A stretch of 64,000 nucleotides of DNA. Source: Verticillium longisporum (Eukaryota; Ascomycota; Sordariomycetes; Glomerellales; Plectosphaerellaceae). The DNA lies in contig JAETXT010000012.1 in assembly GCA_019188255.1 (NCBI GenBank), positions 1,302,001 through 1,366,000 of the forward strand, given 5' to 3'. The notes beneath the pieces are model-generated. The model did not search any database, had not been told where the DNA came from, and saw nothing but the letters and a program-made list of their open reading frames with translations. Below are positions 35,513 through 48,428 of the stretch, piece after piece (position 1 is the stretch's first letter; each line of letters begins with the position of its first letter). Made by a program: the position numbers and the translations under genes.

Positions 35513-38500
35513 ATGGCCGAGATCACTACCCTGGTCGCGCTGCAGTCTTTCCATCGCGACCTCGTCGCAATACGCGAAGGACGTCCGGAAAACACAGAGT
35601 CCTGGGACAATTCACTTGTGCAGGAACTTTTCAAGCGCGAGCTCTCTAGATTATGGCAGCGGCCGGCGAGAGACGAGACGAGTCGCTCTCAGGTCAAGTC
35701 AGGTAAGTAGAGCTATCGCAGCCAAGAACTTGCGAGGCTGAATTTCCGACTAACGCGCCGCCATTGCAGGCAAGATCGTCATTGATGAGGAGGAATACTC
35801 CGTCAACGAAGAATTCCAGCAGATAGCTCTTAATCTGGCAGACGAAGCCGAAGTTAACGAGATCGAAGCCGCTCGATATGTTCTCGAAGCCGAAGAAGAC
35901 ACCGCAACTCTGGGACGACCACTGCTCGAATGCGCCATCATCAGGTTCCACCAACAGCGGAAATATATTCTGGACAGTTTGCGATTGATGTTTGAGGTGG
36001 ACGATCTGGACGACGATGAGGCAGACCCCGAGGTGGTCAACGTGATCCAGGCATATTTGGCGGATAACGTTCTCAAGGATGTCAACCGGAAGAAACTCTT
36101 GCCTAGGTGCATGTCCGCCATGCAAGATGTACGCTCCTGGCTCGCGAGGATCGCGGACAAGATGACTGCGGCAGCAGTCTTGATGAACGGTCAGAACAGG
36201 GAAAAACCCGAGGGACTGGAAACGCTGGAGTTCTCCCGGGCGAGTCTTGTCCAGCAGCATGAACTTCTGGCTGTCGTTCTATGCCGTGCCGTGGAAAAGA
36301 AGGAAGCGGAGATGGCTGACTTCCGTGGCTTCCTTGATCAGCTCAGGAAGGCGGACAAATATGACGTCCTTACTGGTAAGCACAAGGTTCTCCGTCCGAC
36401 GCGAAGCTCTACTAACATGGCCCATCACAGTGCATTTATTTCCTGCTCTCGGTGCTTATATCACAACTTTTGGCTCAACAGAAGGTATAGGGGACCTCAC
36501 AGTCGCACGGGAGCTTCATAACGTTATCTGCCGCCCCAATGACGACAGTTCCTGGCCTCTGGTAAACTTGCAAGCAGCTGTCAAGGCTTGGTGGGTTGCC
36601 GAGTACAGCGGATGGTACCTGGATGACGGACTTCTCGGTGGATTGCAGGGCGTTGACCTTGATGCAGGTATGTGAACTTGAACATATCCGCAGCGTCGAG
36701 ATCAAATTGCTAATGCCAAGAAGAGGATCGAGAACGATCAAAGACCTTCTTCGATGCTCTGAGGGACGGAGCTTTTGATTTCATGCTCTCCATTCTAGCG
36801 GATGTCAACAGTGCAGAGCAGCAGGACCCGTCCAGAGCGGCGTTGCTCAAGTGGCTAGCCCGCAAGACACCATCACTGGTATTCGAAACTGTACCATTCT
36901 CCAGCTTCTTCAAGGCCTGCCTCACCGCTCAGCTAGAGGTGTTCGTTGATGCTTTCATTTCCAACCTCCCTGACGTTCTTCGAAAGCTTCGCAGCGAAGA
37001 GGACGAACAGCGACAGCTCAGTCAAGCACACGAACAAGACACTGATCTTGAACGCTTCCTGCTTATTATTGCCATGTCATACGAGGACCGATCTGACGCA
37101 GCTACCAACTTCTGGCTCGACCCTGATAGCAACTTGGCGGGTTTTATGCACTGGGCGTCGCGACGAGCATCCACACCTTTGGTTACAGCCTTCTGCAACA
37201 TGCTGCAGGCAGTTTCCGGGAATGACACCTGTGCTACTGCTGCCCACGACTTTTTGTTGGATGAGGGACATCACGCATCTGGAAAGATGAGAAGGTCACA
37301 GTCCTTGACATGGCATCAAATCTTCAGGGAACTCACATTCTTCGCCAACAAGACTCGAGATACGCCACCAACATCTCAGGCCACACTCTATCGGTCTGGT
37401 AGGCCGACCACAGTGCAGGCTGAAGCAGAACCAGAGTCGGAAATGATGCTGCAGGCCTACCTAGGGCTGATCACCAAGCTGACATCAGAGAGTGAAACGG
37501 CCAGACAATTTTTACTTAAGGAGCCCAACTACAACCTTGTTGAGGTCTGCTATCAGCTCGCGAGCAGTCCTATTCTTCCCCACATCCGAGCCAGCGTCTT
37601 CACTGCTTTGCGTGGTCTCCTAACGCACAAGTCTCAAGAGGAAGGTCACATCATGTGGACTTGTCTCGAGAGCTGGATGGGCGGCGGTTATGTTGTTTTC
37701 CCTCCTGGACATCACCGACCTCCTCTTAACCCTCCCGAGGATGTTCAGCAAAAGATCGGTGATGAACTGGTCTCTACGCCAGAAGAAGGCATCGCCTTCA
37801 TCCAATTTTTGACGTCACTGGTGACGCCTTCAGAAGAAAGCAGTTCCCTGAACGACTCACTACCTTTTCCCGAGACGCTGGGCTCAGCATTCCGCATGCC
37901 CGGGATCGAGATATACGTGGACCTGATTCTCGCGACCTTGTCTTCGCCCAAGATTATTGATGCCAACGACGTCTATCAGGCGCGACTGTTGAGGCTCAGC
38001 TGCCTCGAATTCGCATTCGTTTGCTTGGCAACATTCAATGAGGACCTCATCATATTGGCCAACCAGACGAACATACAACTCGATGCGGCGATTGCCACTA
38101 CCGATCTTGCGACCTATGTTCGACTCCATCCTTTTGCACGCGTGATGGAGTGGATGTTTAACGACAACACTGTCAACGCTCTTTTCAAGATCATTCACCA
38201 AGATGCGACTGAGGTTGGGAATGCTTCTCCAGATGCACCCATCATCACAAGCATATTGCGCTCCGTTGAGGTTATCTCGAAAGTGCTCGATCTCCAGTCG
38301 ACCTATGTCGAACTTGTGCGACCAGTCATCAGGTCCAAATCAAGCCATCGAAGGCAGACTGTGTCCAATGCAGCGTTCGCGTCCTTTGAGGATGGGTTGG
38401 CTAGCCATCTTAACCTTGTTGTAGACCTCGGCAGCTACTGCGGCATTGGCCACCCTGATGTTACACTGGCTTGTTTGAAGCTACTTGAGAGAATGTCCAG

Positions 38501-40742
38501 CGCCCCCAAAATTACATCGGCGTGGACACTTACATCCGGACGGCAAACACAACGAAACAGAGCCATCATTGCGATGGAGGCCAACGGCGACGACGAGGCG
38601 ATATCACGCTCACTGGCTTCCGAGCTAACCACATCGTTTGATTTGGGCAGGGAGGCTGAGTCGCCGAATTATGTGACTAAGGTTTACATTCTCGACTTCC
38701 TTTACAGTTGTCTGGCTGCGATGCCGAACCAACCTACCATCGCTCACTTATTGCTTGGCTTCCAATGCGGCGTCGAAACCTTGACCGTCGACGCGAATGG
38801 CACCTTTTCGGAGCGGACTTCACTCTTCCACGCCGTTTTGAGACTGTTGCTGGAGACTCCCTCTGGAGACAACCAGGGCATGCGATCCTGGCTCATCACG
38901 CTGAAGTTCAAATGCATGCGGATTTTGCGCATTCTCTGGAACTCTTCCTTGTCGGCATCCTTCGTCATCGATGAACTGCGAGAGAACGACGTCTTGTTCC
39001 ACTTGCTTCTGCGGGATGTTGTCATACAACCCGCTCTGGCTTGGGAAGGCGAAGACATTAACCAGCCTCATTTCCCGCTGACTGATGGTGCTACTACCCT
39101 CGTCGATTTCCTAGCCCTACGCAGCATGACCCTGGAGTATATCGCCATGGAGCTTTGCAGTATTTCACAAAGTCGACTTCCATCTGCGAAACGTCGTATT
39201 TTCGAAGCCTTGAATGGTAGACTTCAGGGTGACGAAAACGAAACCATCACAATCCCAACGGTGTATGACTTGTACGACTTCCTGCTGCCTGACGGCATGT
39301 GGGACAACTCGGAGCCCGCCGTGCAATTTTATAAGGGCCTGGATTTGAGCACATGCTTTGAACAGGATGTGGATGACAACTCCGTTGCCAACATCGAGCG
39401 CGTCAAGGATATTCTGCAGCTCAAGCGAAGTGAGAGGCGCGGCGAGGGCGTCCTGCTCACAGCTCAGGACTTTGCCGTCATTGAGCAGGAGGAAGCTTCA
39501 ATAGTTGAGCATCTTGTGTCGTCCAATCGGCAGAAGCAGATCGCATCCCAGAGCCTGAGGGTCCTCAAGACGTGGACAAGCCTGCTTCTCGTTATGGTAG
39601 AATCCAACGATTTCAAGGGCAGTGCTCGGACATCGTTCCTGTTGCAAACCTTGCAAGCCATCTTGCCCGGCCTGGAGCTATATGCATGTGATAGGCCGGC
39701 CGAGGCCGCGGAGCTGGCGAAGCTGGGAAAGGTTCTGCTTTTCAAGCTTGACCTCACTACGAAGGCTTCGACAGTCGACAAAGAAAGCCAAAACATCGGC
39801 AGCCTGGTCAGCGACAAGCTCTACCAACTGTTCCAGATTTCGCTCCAGGCCATTGGCAAATGGGCCGGCACCTCCGATATCCGAGCCATCTACTATAGTA
39901 TCTGCTACCGATACCTGACCGGAATGGTGGATGAAGGCATGCTCGTGGCCGAGCGACCAAAGACGATGCGCACAATCCAAATGTATGGCGAGAGGCTAAT
40001 CAGCATCATCTGTGATGACGCCTACGGCAGCGAACCGGACAGCCAGACAGGTGCCATGATTCTTCTGAATGCGCTGGTCAACTTCAGTCGCGCAGAAGAT
40101 AGCCCCCACGTCATTGAGACACTCAATAGGCTTAACTTTATCGGCATCGTCATTGATTCCCTACGCAATGTTCACGGGGAATGGACCCATATCATCAAGA
40201 CCGAGGACAAGGCGCAGGAAACTTACCTGTCGTCCAAGTTGGCCCTGCTCCTGCAGTTGGCACAGACCCGGATCGGTGCCAAGTATGTCTTGCACGCGAA
40301 CCTGCTCAGAGCGCTCGAATTGTCTGGTCTCTTTGCTGCCGACCCTGAGCTGCAGAGCGACAGAGCCAAGCCCCGTGCACTGGAGAAGCACTATGAGCTC
40401 CTTGCAAAGGCTACACACATCATCGGGGCAGCGATTGTCTGTCGAGGAGCTAGCTACGTTGGTCAAGGGCAAAAGTTCTTGACTGACCATCGCATGCTTG
40501 TCACGCACACTTTGAAAAGGAGCGCTGGCATTGGCGCTGCGGAGGGTGGCGACAGCCCTCTGGAGGAGTGGATCGAGGAGTTGGCCGAAGGTTTTGTGGT
40601 GCTGATCGCCGCGACTGGTTTCTTGGAGGTAAGTGACCCTGTTGGTCCGGGTGTGTCTTGACATGAGCTTACCAAGATACAGCATGACAACCAGGCAATG
40701 CCCGAAACGCGGAGAGACACTGGACCGTCGCTGTTTCACTGA
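35513..40742 (+). CDS. NUP192: Nucleoporin Nup192 (Nup205 family)
   Basis: A large alpha-solenoid scaffold of the inner ring of the nuclear pore, partnering Nup188, Nic96 and Nup53. The start is MAEITTLVALQSFHRDLVAI. Characteristic parts include YVLEAEEDTATLGRPLLECAIIRFHQQRKYILD, the segment AWWVAEYSGWYLDD and the long helical middle and tail. Exons are 35513..35702, 35770..36375, 36431..36667, 36721..40628 and 40683..40742; all phases fit. The product is 1,666 aa, close to the usual fungal size. The last exon encodes only 19 residues (HDNQAMPETRRDTGPSLFH). Without that splice the frame would stop 11 codons later at 40659. The long third-to-last helical ORF has no interruptions. Confidence 0.94.
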
Positions 40743-41406
40743 AGCACCGTAAGACTGCAGGTCGCTGAGAGGAGAAAATGCGGTTGTCCAGAGGAGGATC
40801 CCATGCAGGATTCGTTCACTTGCGGGGGAGCAGATGTAGACCAAAATAGCCGATGTGGTCCGGCAGCATTGAAGCAGGCGTTTAGGGATGGTGTATAACT
40901 AGGTAGATGCGGCTAAAAGCCTTTGTGAAGAGACAACTAGGTCGACGGTAAAGTGAGGCAATGTGGTGGAAGAAGCATCAGTGTTTGAGTATTTTTCCAA
41001 AGCTTGTGACCAACGGATGAATGACCTTGTCACGTCGAAAGGAGCATACCACGCATGCCACGTCGCAGCATGTAGCGTGTAGGTGGGTCTAGGGTTGGAT
41101 ATGAATATGATTGCAGCAAGTACCTAGACACGCCGGTCTATGCATCTTTGCCCTCTGAATCTGGCCGAAGCCGAAAACACTATTGATGGGGTATTACCAA
41201 ACGCCAGCCTCCCTCCCGGTAGTCCGTCACCACTCGTAAACTGTACTTGTCCCGTATTTCGGCCCATGATCTCGAAACGGTCGATGCTGCTGAAGAATCC
41301 CAATGTCCTGTCCCGGCCCGGTTGCACGGTGTAGACCGCGAGCTTCCACCACAGCCATCTTCTAGACCTTGCGGTTCACGCCCCTGTGCCTTCGTCAAAG
41401 GTTGCG
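40743..41406. other. Convergent 3' flanks of NUP192 and the RING gene
   Basis: No gene seen. A CTAGGTAGATG motif lies at 40899-40909. The frames at 41124-41470 on both strands look random. Confidence 0.6.
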
Positions 41407-42018
41407 CTACCTCTGCTTGCCCTTTCCCTTGAGATCCGCAGCTGTCATGAGTTTCAGCTCCAGTGGCCAAAAGCCCTTTGTCTTGGTGCTATATGCATTT
41501 CGATCCTTGTTATCGATCTTTGTACGGCAGATGGGACATTTGTTTCGCGTCGCTTCGATGTGGAGCGCAGAGTGTAGGCACTCGGCACAAAACAGGTGGC
41601 CTGCTGATGTATGAGCAGGCGTCAGTTTCAAGAGTCAGCTATAGTTCGTACCGCAGTGCGTGACTGTCAGATCAGTGCAGTCGTCCATGCAGATCGCACA
41701 TTGAAAGGCACCAATCTTCACCCTCCTGTCTTCCTTTGGCGGTCGCGCCGCCGCTGCAGGTATCTCGTCTGAGGTGGCGAGATCGATGATATCATCGTCT
41801 TCTGGGGCAGCTGCTGTGCCGGACTTCTCGCCGAAGAGGTCGTCGTCGTCGTCGTCGTCAATAACAGTCGCGCGGACGTTGCGTGGTCTGGCAGGTGTGT
41901 CTGTACGGCTCTTGGTTGAGGATGCCTGGGATGCACGGCGACGTTTGGTAGCCGGCGCAGGTGTTGCTTCTGGAGCTTCTGACGACGGGGCGCCGCGCTT
42001 TCTTGTGGTCGGCGGCAT
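41407..42018 (-). CDS. RING-finger protein, Slx8/RNF4-like E3 candidate
   Basis: A small nuclear-type protein with a C-terminal C3HC4 RING (CAICMDDCTDLTVTHCGHLFC...CPICRTKI, about residues 107-155). The N-terminal ~100 residues are disordered, with a basic patch ATKRRRAS and acidic runs: a DDDDDDD stretch after ATVI, and DDDIIDLATSDE. The hydrophobic-acidic DIIDL stretch resembles a SUMO-interacting motif, so a SUMO-targeted ubiquitin ligase like Slx8 is the best guess. Exons on the minus strand are 42018..41652 and 41600..41407, with the intron inside CG|H of the RING. The length is 186 aa. In-frame ATGs exist upstream, but MPPTTRKRG is the natural start. The RING call is secure; the Slx8 assignment is inference. 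Confidence 0.82.
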
Positions 42019-42916
42019 GATCAGAGGTGAGGCCTGCTGGGGGATTTGGGTTCGCGGTTGCGACGTTGCGCTGACTGTGGCTTTGTGTCTGGTCCGGCGA
42101 AAGTGCAGAAGAAGAGTGATTGCTGAGCCAGGCAGTAGCAAGCTGGTTTGGTCTGAATAACGTTGCTGCCAGCCAGCGCACGACTCGTAGCCGACAGGAG
42201 GGGCGAAATTGGCTTGGTAATGTCGAAGGTAGCTAAGGTACCTACCTAGGTAGCGAAAGTTAACGATCGCCCCTCAAGGTGATGCCTACAGCGGGACGCT
42301 CAGACCATGGGCGCGCTAAGAGTGCATGCAGTCTTCGGGGGCGGCATGTTGCTTTGTGGGGATTCCGTGTGACGTAAGGCTTTTCCTGCCAAACAATTGG
42401 AAAGACGTGGTCGTGGATCTTGCCTGGACACATCACAAGAGTTCAATTTGAGATGCTATTCGTTTAAATTTCTTGCTCGCCTCCCCTGAAAGCAAATTGC
42501 GCGTCCGAAGAGGCGCGGACTTGACATATCTCTCCTCTCGCCAGCCTCCTCAAAATGCTCAAGATGCATGCCAATGGTGCTTTCACCCCCTTTCAGCCCC
42601 TATCAGCCGACGTCTAGAAAGGCTCGACAGAATTTGCTTCGTCGCAACTAAGAAGCTCAACCGCCCCGATATGGCCACAGCAAGGGCTCTCCTCTTCCTT
42701 CAAGCAGCTTCTGGACCACGTCCGCCGTGGTTGTCCACCGCTTCAAGCTCTCCAAATCTAGGAGACCTACCCGCGAGGCCCACCCCAAGTCCCATGAAAG
42801 AGTGAAGTTCTTCGCCTGGTGGATTTTCTGAACAATTGCCAGCCCCTCGCTGTAGCACATCGGCTCTCATTCGGACACCAGAGAATATTGCGGGTCACCT
42901 GATCTTCTTGCATGCC
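42019..42916. other. Intergenic, no gene seen
   Basis: RING gene promoter and 3' flank of the F-box gene. It includes the palindromic AAGGTACCTACCTAGGTAG at 42235-42253. A frame at 42473-42805 is not convincing. Confidence 0.55.
42231..42254. repeat. Dispersed TACCTAGGTA-type motif
   Basis: A self-complementary string built from ACCTAGGT and GGTACC. Similar strings recur in the intergenic parts of this window. Confidence 0.6.
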
Positions 42917-43969
42917 CTACGATGCAGGATCAAGCGACGCAATCCAACCGTAATCACATGGACTATCTACCCGGAGCCTGCGGACGACATTGACTTCGCC
43001 ACATGGCTCCGAGCCGGCCATGTACAATCTCCAGGAACAGACGCTGCACTGGCCTTCGCCATTCCATCCACCTAAGGTCTGATGTGGGCAAATTGTCATG
43101 TTTGACCTGCCTTCGGCCACAAGGACTGTTCCAAAAGCCTGGAGTCTTGCCGTATCCCCGGTAGATGGGTCCTGATGAAGACGCTGTAATTCTTTGGCGG
43201 ATGAGAGAGCAGCAATCTGAACAGTCTGTTTCCAACTGACACATATTCTCGGAGTCTTTTCCTGGACACGAAAGGCGATAGTGGCTCGAGCAGCATGTCT
43301 GTAGTCTTTACCCTCCACATACGATCCACCGTTTGGGTAGCTGCAGGCCCGACAGCCTCGCTCAGCATACGTGTAGCTGTGATGCCAACGGCCGCGGATA
43401 CCGTTCCTGCCCTTGGGCGTCTTGTCATAGTCGGCCCCCTTGGCGTTTGTCACCACCGTGTCGATATCTTCCCAAGCCAGAGAGAGCTCGTGAGAGCAAA
43501 AGACCAAGCAACCTTCCCATCCAATGCATATCCGCTTCCATTGCGGACCTTGTCGCTGTCTTGCTGAGAAAAATATAGCCGGATGCGTCTCATTGCATCT
43601 GCTGCAGTATCCCTTTTCGTGTAGCGCGTGCAGACGCCTGGCGAAGCTAAAACAGTTGCGGGCCGCTACGCATTCGACGCAGTATAAGAGCGGCCGTAGA
43701 TGACTTGAAAGTTGAGCTTCTTCGTTATGCGTCATGTTTGGTTTCTTCCTTTGTGTCTCATCCGGTCGAGCCTCACATCCCCCGGTTTGCTTCAGCGTAT
43801 ACAACGGATCGAAACGCGCCGTCTGGCTGATGCGCCGAAGAGTCCTGCAACTGATGCTCGCAAGATGAAAACCAGGTGCAGGTAGCTGCGACATGACTTC
43901 AACGATCAACTCCTCCGGCAGCAACCGCAATATCAGATCGGGAGTTTTTGGAGGGCGCACGTTAGACAT
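42917..43969 (-). CDS. F-box-like protein with cysteine pairs, function unknown
   Basis: A single-exon frame of 350 aa. Residues ~12-50 (LILRLLPEELIVEVMSQLPAPGFHLASISCRTLRRIS) fit an F-box, which would bind Skp1 in an SCF ligase. The rest has several CxxC or CxxH pairs (YCVECV, YCSRCNETH, GCRACSYP, CPHQ...CSVC) that could bind zinc. It has no membrane segment or signal. Many such F-box proteins in Pezizomycotina are lineage-specific and uncharacterised. The start MSNVRPPKTPD is the only good in-frame ATG. Confidence 0.65.
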   Translation of the reverse strand: MSNVRPPKTPDLILRLLPEELIVEVMSQLPAPGFHLASISCRTLRRISQTARFDPLYTLKQTGGCEARPDETQRKKPNMTHNEEAQLSSHLRPLLYCVECVAARNCFSFARRLHALHEKGYCSRCNETHPAIFFSARQRQGPQWKRICIGWEGCLVFCSHELSLAWEDIDTVVTNAKGADYDKTPKGRNGIRGRWHHSYTYAERGCRACSYPNGGSYVEGKDYRHAARATIAFRVQEKTPRICVSWKQTVQIAALSSAKELQRLHQDPSTGDTARLQAFGTVLVAEGRSNMTICPHQTLGGWNGEGQCSVCSWRLYMAGSEPCGEVNVVRRLRVDSPCDYGWIASLDPAS

Positions 43970-44966
43970 GTCGACGCGAGACCAAGGTGGTTGACAAACC
44001 CGTGAAGTATCTGCGAAAGACCTAGAAGCACATCAGTATAAAAGACCACATACGGCCACACATCCGAGACCAACATCATGATGAAAAAGATGGGATCACA
44101 AGGATAGTGTGTCCATTGGCAAGTATTGAGTTGGTCTCTGACAAGGCCCTGCCTATTGGAAGCCCTGAGTTGCGGTTAGTACCTCGGTAGCAGAAAGGAT
44201 GTTGCTACTGAAATAATCTCGAGGTAGGTACCGAAGTACCATGACCAGGCATAGTCAATGTAAGGACGGTAAGGTAAGGTACCTAGGCATGGCGCAGACT
44301 GATAGGGAAGTAGGTAGGATAGGGAGCTAGGAAGAGCAATATATATAGGAGTGCCACCTTGTTTTCAGCGCAGATGCCTAGTACAGCTGGCAAAACAAGC
44401 GGCCTGTCCTTCGTTCTGCATCATTTCCTAAATACTCATGGTTGGTGATCCCTGGTCAGATAGATTAATGGCCCTGCATCAAGCGCGCCCCATACTGGCT
44501 CAGTCCGGAAAGACGCATGCAAAAAATGTCGTGAAGATTTCTTGTCAGGACTACTTGCTAGTACATCGTCTGTTCATTCGTGCAAGAGAACGATCTGACC
44601 TAGGTGACGATTTTGCTTAGAAGTGCAATCTTCAATAATAAGCGCGTCGTGTTGAGCACCGACTTGGTCATCTCGAGCCTTGAGCGCCAGATCACGTGGT
44701 CGCATGGGCCTCAGATTGGTGGGGTGGAGCAGAAGTAGCATCGCGCACAGACCAGTTTATCAAGACCCTTCAGGGTCCCACTCCCCACTTGGTCCCATCG
44801 CTCACGTTTTACGCCCCTATCGAGGGCGCGCTCTAGTGGCGACGGCATCTTGCCTTCGACAGACATCCGCGAACGACTTACAACATCAACGCCATGGTCG
44901 ACCATCACCCTTGAACAAACACACTCAGCTCTCGCCATACCATGCCGAATAGCGACCGGTAACACG
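43970..44966. other. Intergenic, no gene seen
   Basis: About 1 kb upstream of both the F-box gene and MIP1. It contains clustered GGTAAGGTACCTAGG-like strings at 44220-44290 and a GTAGGTAGGATAGGGAG stretch near 44312-44328. No supported coding frame. Confidence 0.55.
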
Positions 44967-47900
44967 ATGCTTCATTTTGCGAATGGCCGCCTTCGAAGGG
45001 GTCCGTCAGCCAGTTATGTACGATTAGCAAAGCACTATGCGAGCTGTCGGCCGCAACGACGTATCGATGCGCGATGGCAATCTGCTGCTGCCTCCAAGCC
45101 CGACTCTCTTGATGCAGGACATAGTTTATCCAGTAAGTCATGTGTCATCTCATGCAAAGCATACTATTGACACCAAGTAAAAGTCTCATCGCAGGCGAGA
45201 TACAACGAGATCGGCGTGCAGCAGCTGAGCTCCCACATCTATAGCCAGATCTTTCCCGATGGCAACACTCCGCCGCCAAAACACCTAATCGAAATGTCCA
45301 AAGACCATTTGAGAAGGCATGAACTTCTTGGGAAAAACACCGACAACAGCGACCCGATAGCCTTTGACCTGCCGAGTCTTCAGGGGCGCACTTTGGATGA
45401 ACACTTCCACAAACTAGGCCTCGACGCCGCCGAACCATACCTGAGCTATGCGAAAGATTTTTCTCGCTTCAACTCACCACCCAAGCCGCGGAAATGGGTG
45501 CGACGGAGTGGCTGGACGAAATACTACCCCGATGGGAGAACGGAGGTCATCGACGCGCCGGATGATGCTATGCTGTGCTTTGATACCGAAGTTCTGTGGA
45601 AAGAGAGCTCCTTTGCCGTCATGGCATGCGCATCGAGTCCGGATGCATGGTATGCTTGGCTTTCCCCATGGTTGCTCGGCGAGTCCACCAACGACCGCCA
45701 CCTGATCCCACTTGGCGACCCTTCGAAAGAGCGCATAATCGTCGGACACAACATCGGATACGACCGCGCCAGGATACTAGAAGAATACGGAGTGCAACAA
45801 ACGAGAAACGCATTCCTAGACACCATGTCCTTACATGTGGCTGTCAACGGCATGTGCTCTCAGCAACGACCAACCTGGATGAAGCACAAGAAGAACAGGG
45901 AACTGCGGGAACGCATCGCAACGCAAACCGATGATGCGCAACTGGCTGAGCTTCTAAGCAACAGCGCCATCCGACAAGAAGAAGAGGAGCTCTGGGTTGA
46001 GCGAAGTTCCGTCAACTCGCTTAGGGATGTGGCCAAGTTCCACCTCGATGTAACGATCGACAAGGCGATTAGGGACGATTTCAGCACCCTCGATCGGACA
46101 GGCGTCTTGGCAAAGTTGGATGAATTGCTGGACTACTGTGCGGCAGATGTTGCGATCACCCACCGAGTCTATCAGATTGTCTTCCCGAATTTCCTTGGAA
46201 CTTGTCCTCACCCTGTCAGCTTCGCTGCTCTCCGACATCTTTCATCAGTCATCCTGCCTGTCAACGAGACCTGGAATGCGTACATAGCCAACGCCGAAGC
46301 AACGTATCACAAACTCAACGATGCGGTTCTGGAACGACTCGTGGCGTTGGCAGAAAAGGCTGTGGCGATCAGGGATCAGTCAGAGACGTGGAGTAACGAT
46401 CCGTGGCTTAATCAACTCGACTGGTCTGGTCAGGAGATCAAGATGGTCAAGGGCAAGAAGAAGAACGATCCGCCACGACCTGCTGCACGACAGAAGAAGC
46501 CAGGAATGCCCCGATGGTATAAGGATCTCTTCGCCAAGAACGACGCCCCTATCGGCCTAACCGTCAGGACGCGGATCGCTCCCCTTCTCCTGAGGTTAGC
46601 CTGGGACGGACATCCTCTTTGTTGGTCCGACACGTATGGCTGGACCTTCCGTGTATCGCGAACTGAGGCGAGCAAGTATCTCAACAAGCAAATGATACAG
46701 TGCGACATGGCAGATGAGAAGGTCGAGGCTCTTCGACAAGATATGGAGGGCGTGTACTTCAAGCTACCCCACAAGGATGGGCCTACTGCGAGATGTGCCA
46801 ACCCTATGGCCAAGTCCTACTTGTCGTACTTTGAAAACGGTACTCTGTCATCAGAATACTCCTACGCCAAAGAAGCCTTGGAAATGAACGCTTCCTGTTC
46901 ATACTGGATCAGCGCAAGAGATCGCATCAAGTCGCAGATGGTGGTTTACGAGGAAGATGTGGCCACAGAGAAACTGGAAGGAGGGATTAAGAACAAGAAC
47001 ACGCAAGGATTCATCTTGCCGCAGATCATCCCCATGGGGACCATCACGAGGAGAGCTGTCGAAAATACATGGCTGACGGCAAGCAATGCCAAAAAGAACC
47101 GTGTCGGATCTGAGCTTAAGGCAATGGTCAAAGCTCCACCAGGTTACAGCTTTGTTGGGGCGGATGTGGATTCCCAGGAGCTGTGGATCGCAAGTCTTGT
47201 TGGTGATGCGACTTTCAAGTTGCACGGCGGCAATGCCATTGGTTTTATGACTCTGGAAGGAACCAAAGCGACAGGTACGGATCTTCACTCTCGAACGGCC
47301 CGCATTTTGGGCATCACGCGAAACGACGCAAAGGTCTTTAACTATGGCCGAATCTACGGCGCTGGCCTGAAATTCGCGGCGCAACTGCTTCGGCAATTTG
47401 ACCCAAACCTGTCGGAAAAGGAGACACTTGAGACTGCCTCGAAACTTTACGTCAATACCAAAGGCACCAAGACGAACCGTAAAGTCCTGTACAAGAGGCC
47501 ATTCTGGCGTGGCGGAACGGAGTCCTTCGTCTTCAACAAGTTGGAAGAATTCGCCGAACAGGAGCGCCCGCGAACCCCAGTACTGGGCGCCGGTATTACC
47601 GAAGCTCTCATGGGCCGATTCATCAGCAAGGGTGGATATCTCACTTCTCGCATTAACTGGGCCATTCAATCATCTGGTGTTGACTATCTGCACTTGCTCA
47701 TCGTCAGCATGGACTACCTAATCCGTCGCTTCAACATCGACGCTCGGCTGGCCATCACCGTGCACGACGAGATTCGGTACCTGGTGAAGGACGATGATAA
47801 GTATCGGGCTGCCATGGCTCTCCAGGTCGCCAATGTATGGACGCGAGCCATGTTTGCTCAGCAAGTAGGCATCAACGATCTCCCGCAATCGTGCGCGTAC

Positions 47901-48428
47901 TTTTCTGCCATTGACATTGATCACGTTCTTCGGAAAGAGGTTGACATGGACTGCATCACGCCGAGCCACGCCACAGCCATCCCGCACGGAGAGAGCCTCG
48001 ACATCAAAGCCCTTCTTGCCAAGGGCGACGAGGCGCGTCTTGACCCCTCCATCGTCCCAGATCCAGCGTTGGCACCAAAGCTCGACGACATCGTCTACAC
48101 ACCGAGAGTACCCGTTATGGAGACGCTAGAGGACCCAGCGTCGAAAGATCTCTCATTCCTGAAGGCGCAAATCACCAGCGACGAAAACGAGCTCAGGGAA
48201 ATTCTCAAGGAGCAGCGCAAGACGCTGCCCGCCGCCACCAAGGCGCCGAAGAAGTCTGCCCGGGATGTGCTGCCGTATCGCTCTCATCCAATCATGGTTC
48301 CCACAGAAGAACCATTGACTGTGGCTGACGCTCTGGGCAACAAGTTTACGAGGTACGATGGCAAGGCGAAGTGGGATTGGAAAAGCCAAAAAAATGGCTA
48401 TGGCAGAGGACCAAGCTCCAGGATATGA
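44967..48428 (+). CDS. MIP1: Mitochondrial DNA polymerase gamma catalytic subunit
   Basis: A family A polymerase that replicates and proofreads mitochondrial DNA. Exon 1 (44967..45132) encodes an Arg/Ser-rich presequence (MLHFANGRLRRGPSASYVRL) suited to matrix import. Exon 2 is 45184..48428. Phase fixes the acceptor at AAAAG 45183, giving ISSQARYNEIGVQQLS; the later CGCAG at 45194 would break the frame. Exonuclease motifs are CFDTE (residues ~188), VGHNIGYD and DYCAADVAITHRVY. Polymerase motif A is VGADVDSQELW (~714), motif B RNDAKVFNYGRIYGAG and motif C VHDEIRYLV (~914). A C-terminal extension of roughly 200 residues follows, as in other fungal Mip1. The total is 1,136 aa and intact. Confidence 0.95.

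Noticed and set aside
44380..44640. Possible tRNA-like stretch in the MIP1 upstream region
   Set aside because: No paired acceptor stem and no GGTTCRANYCC T-arm could be found.
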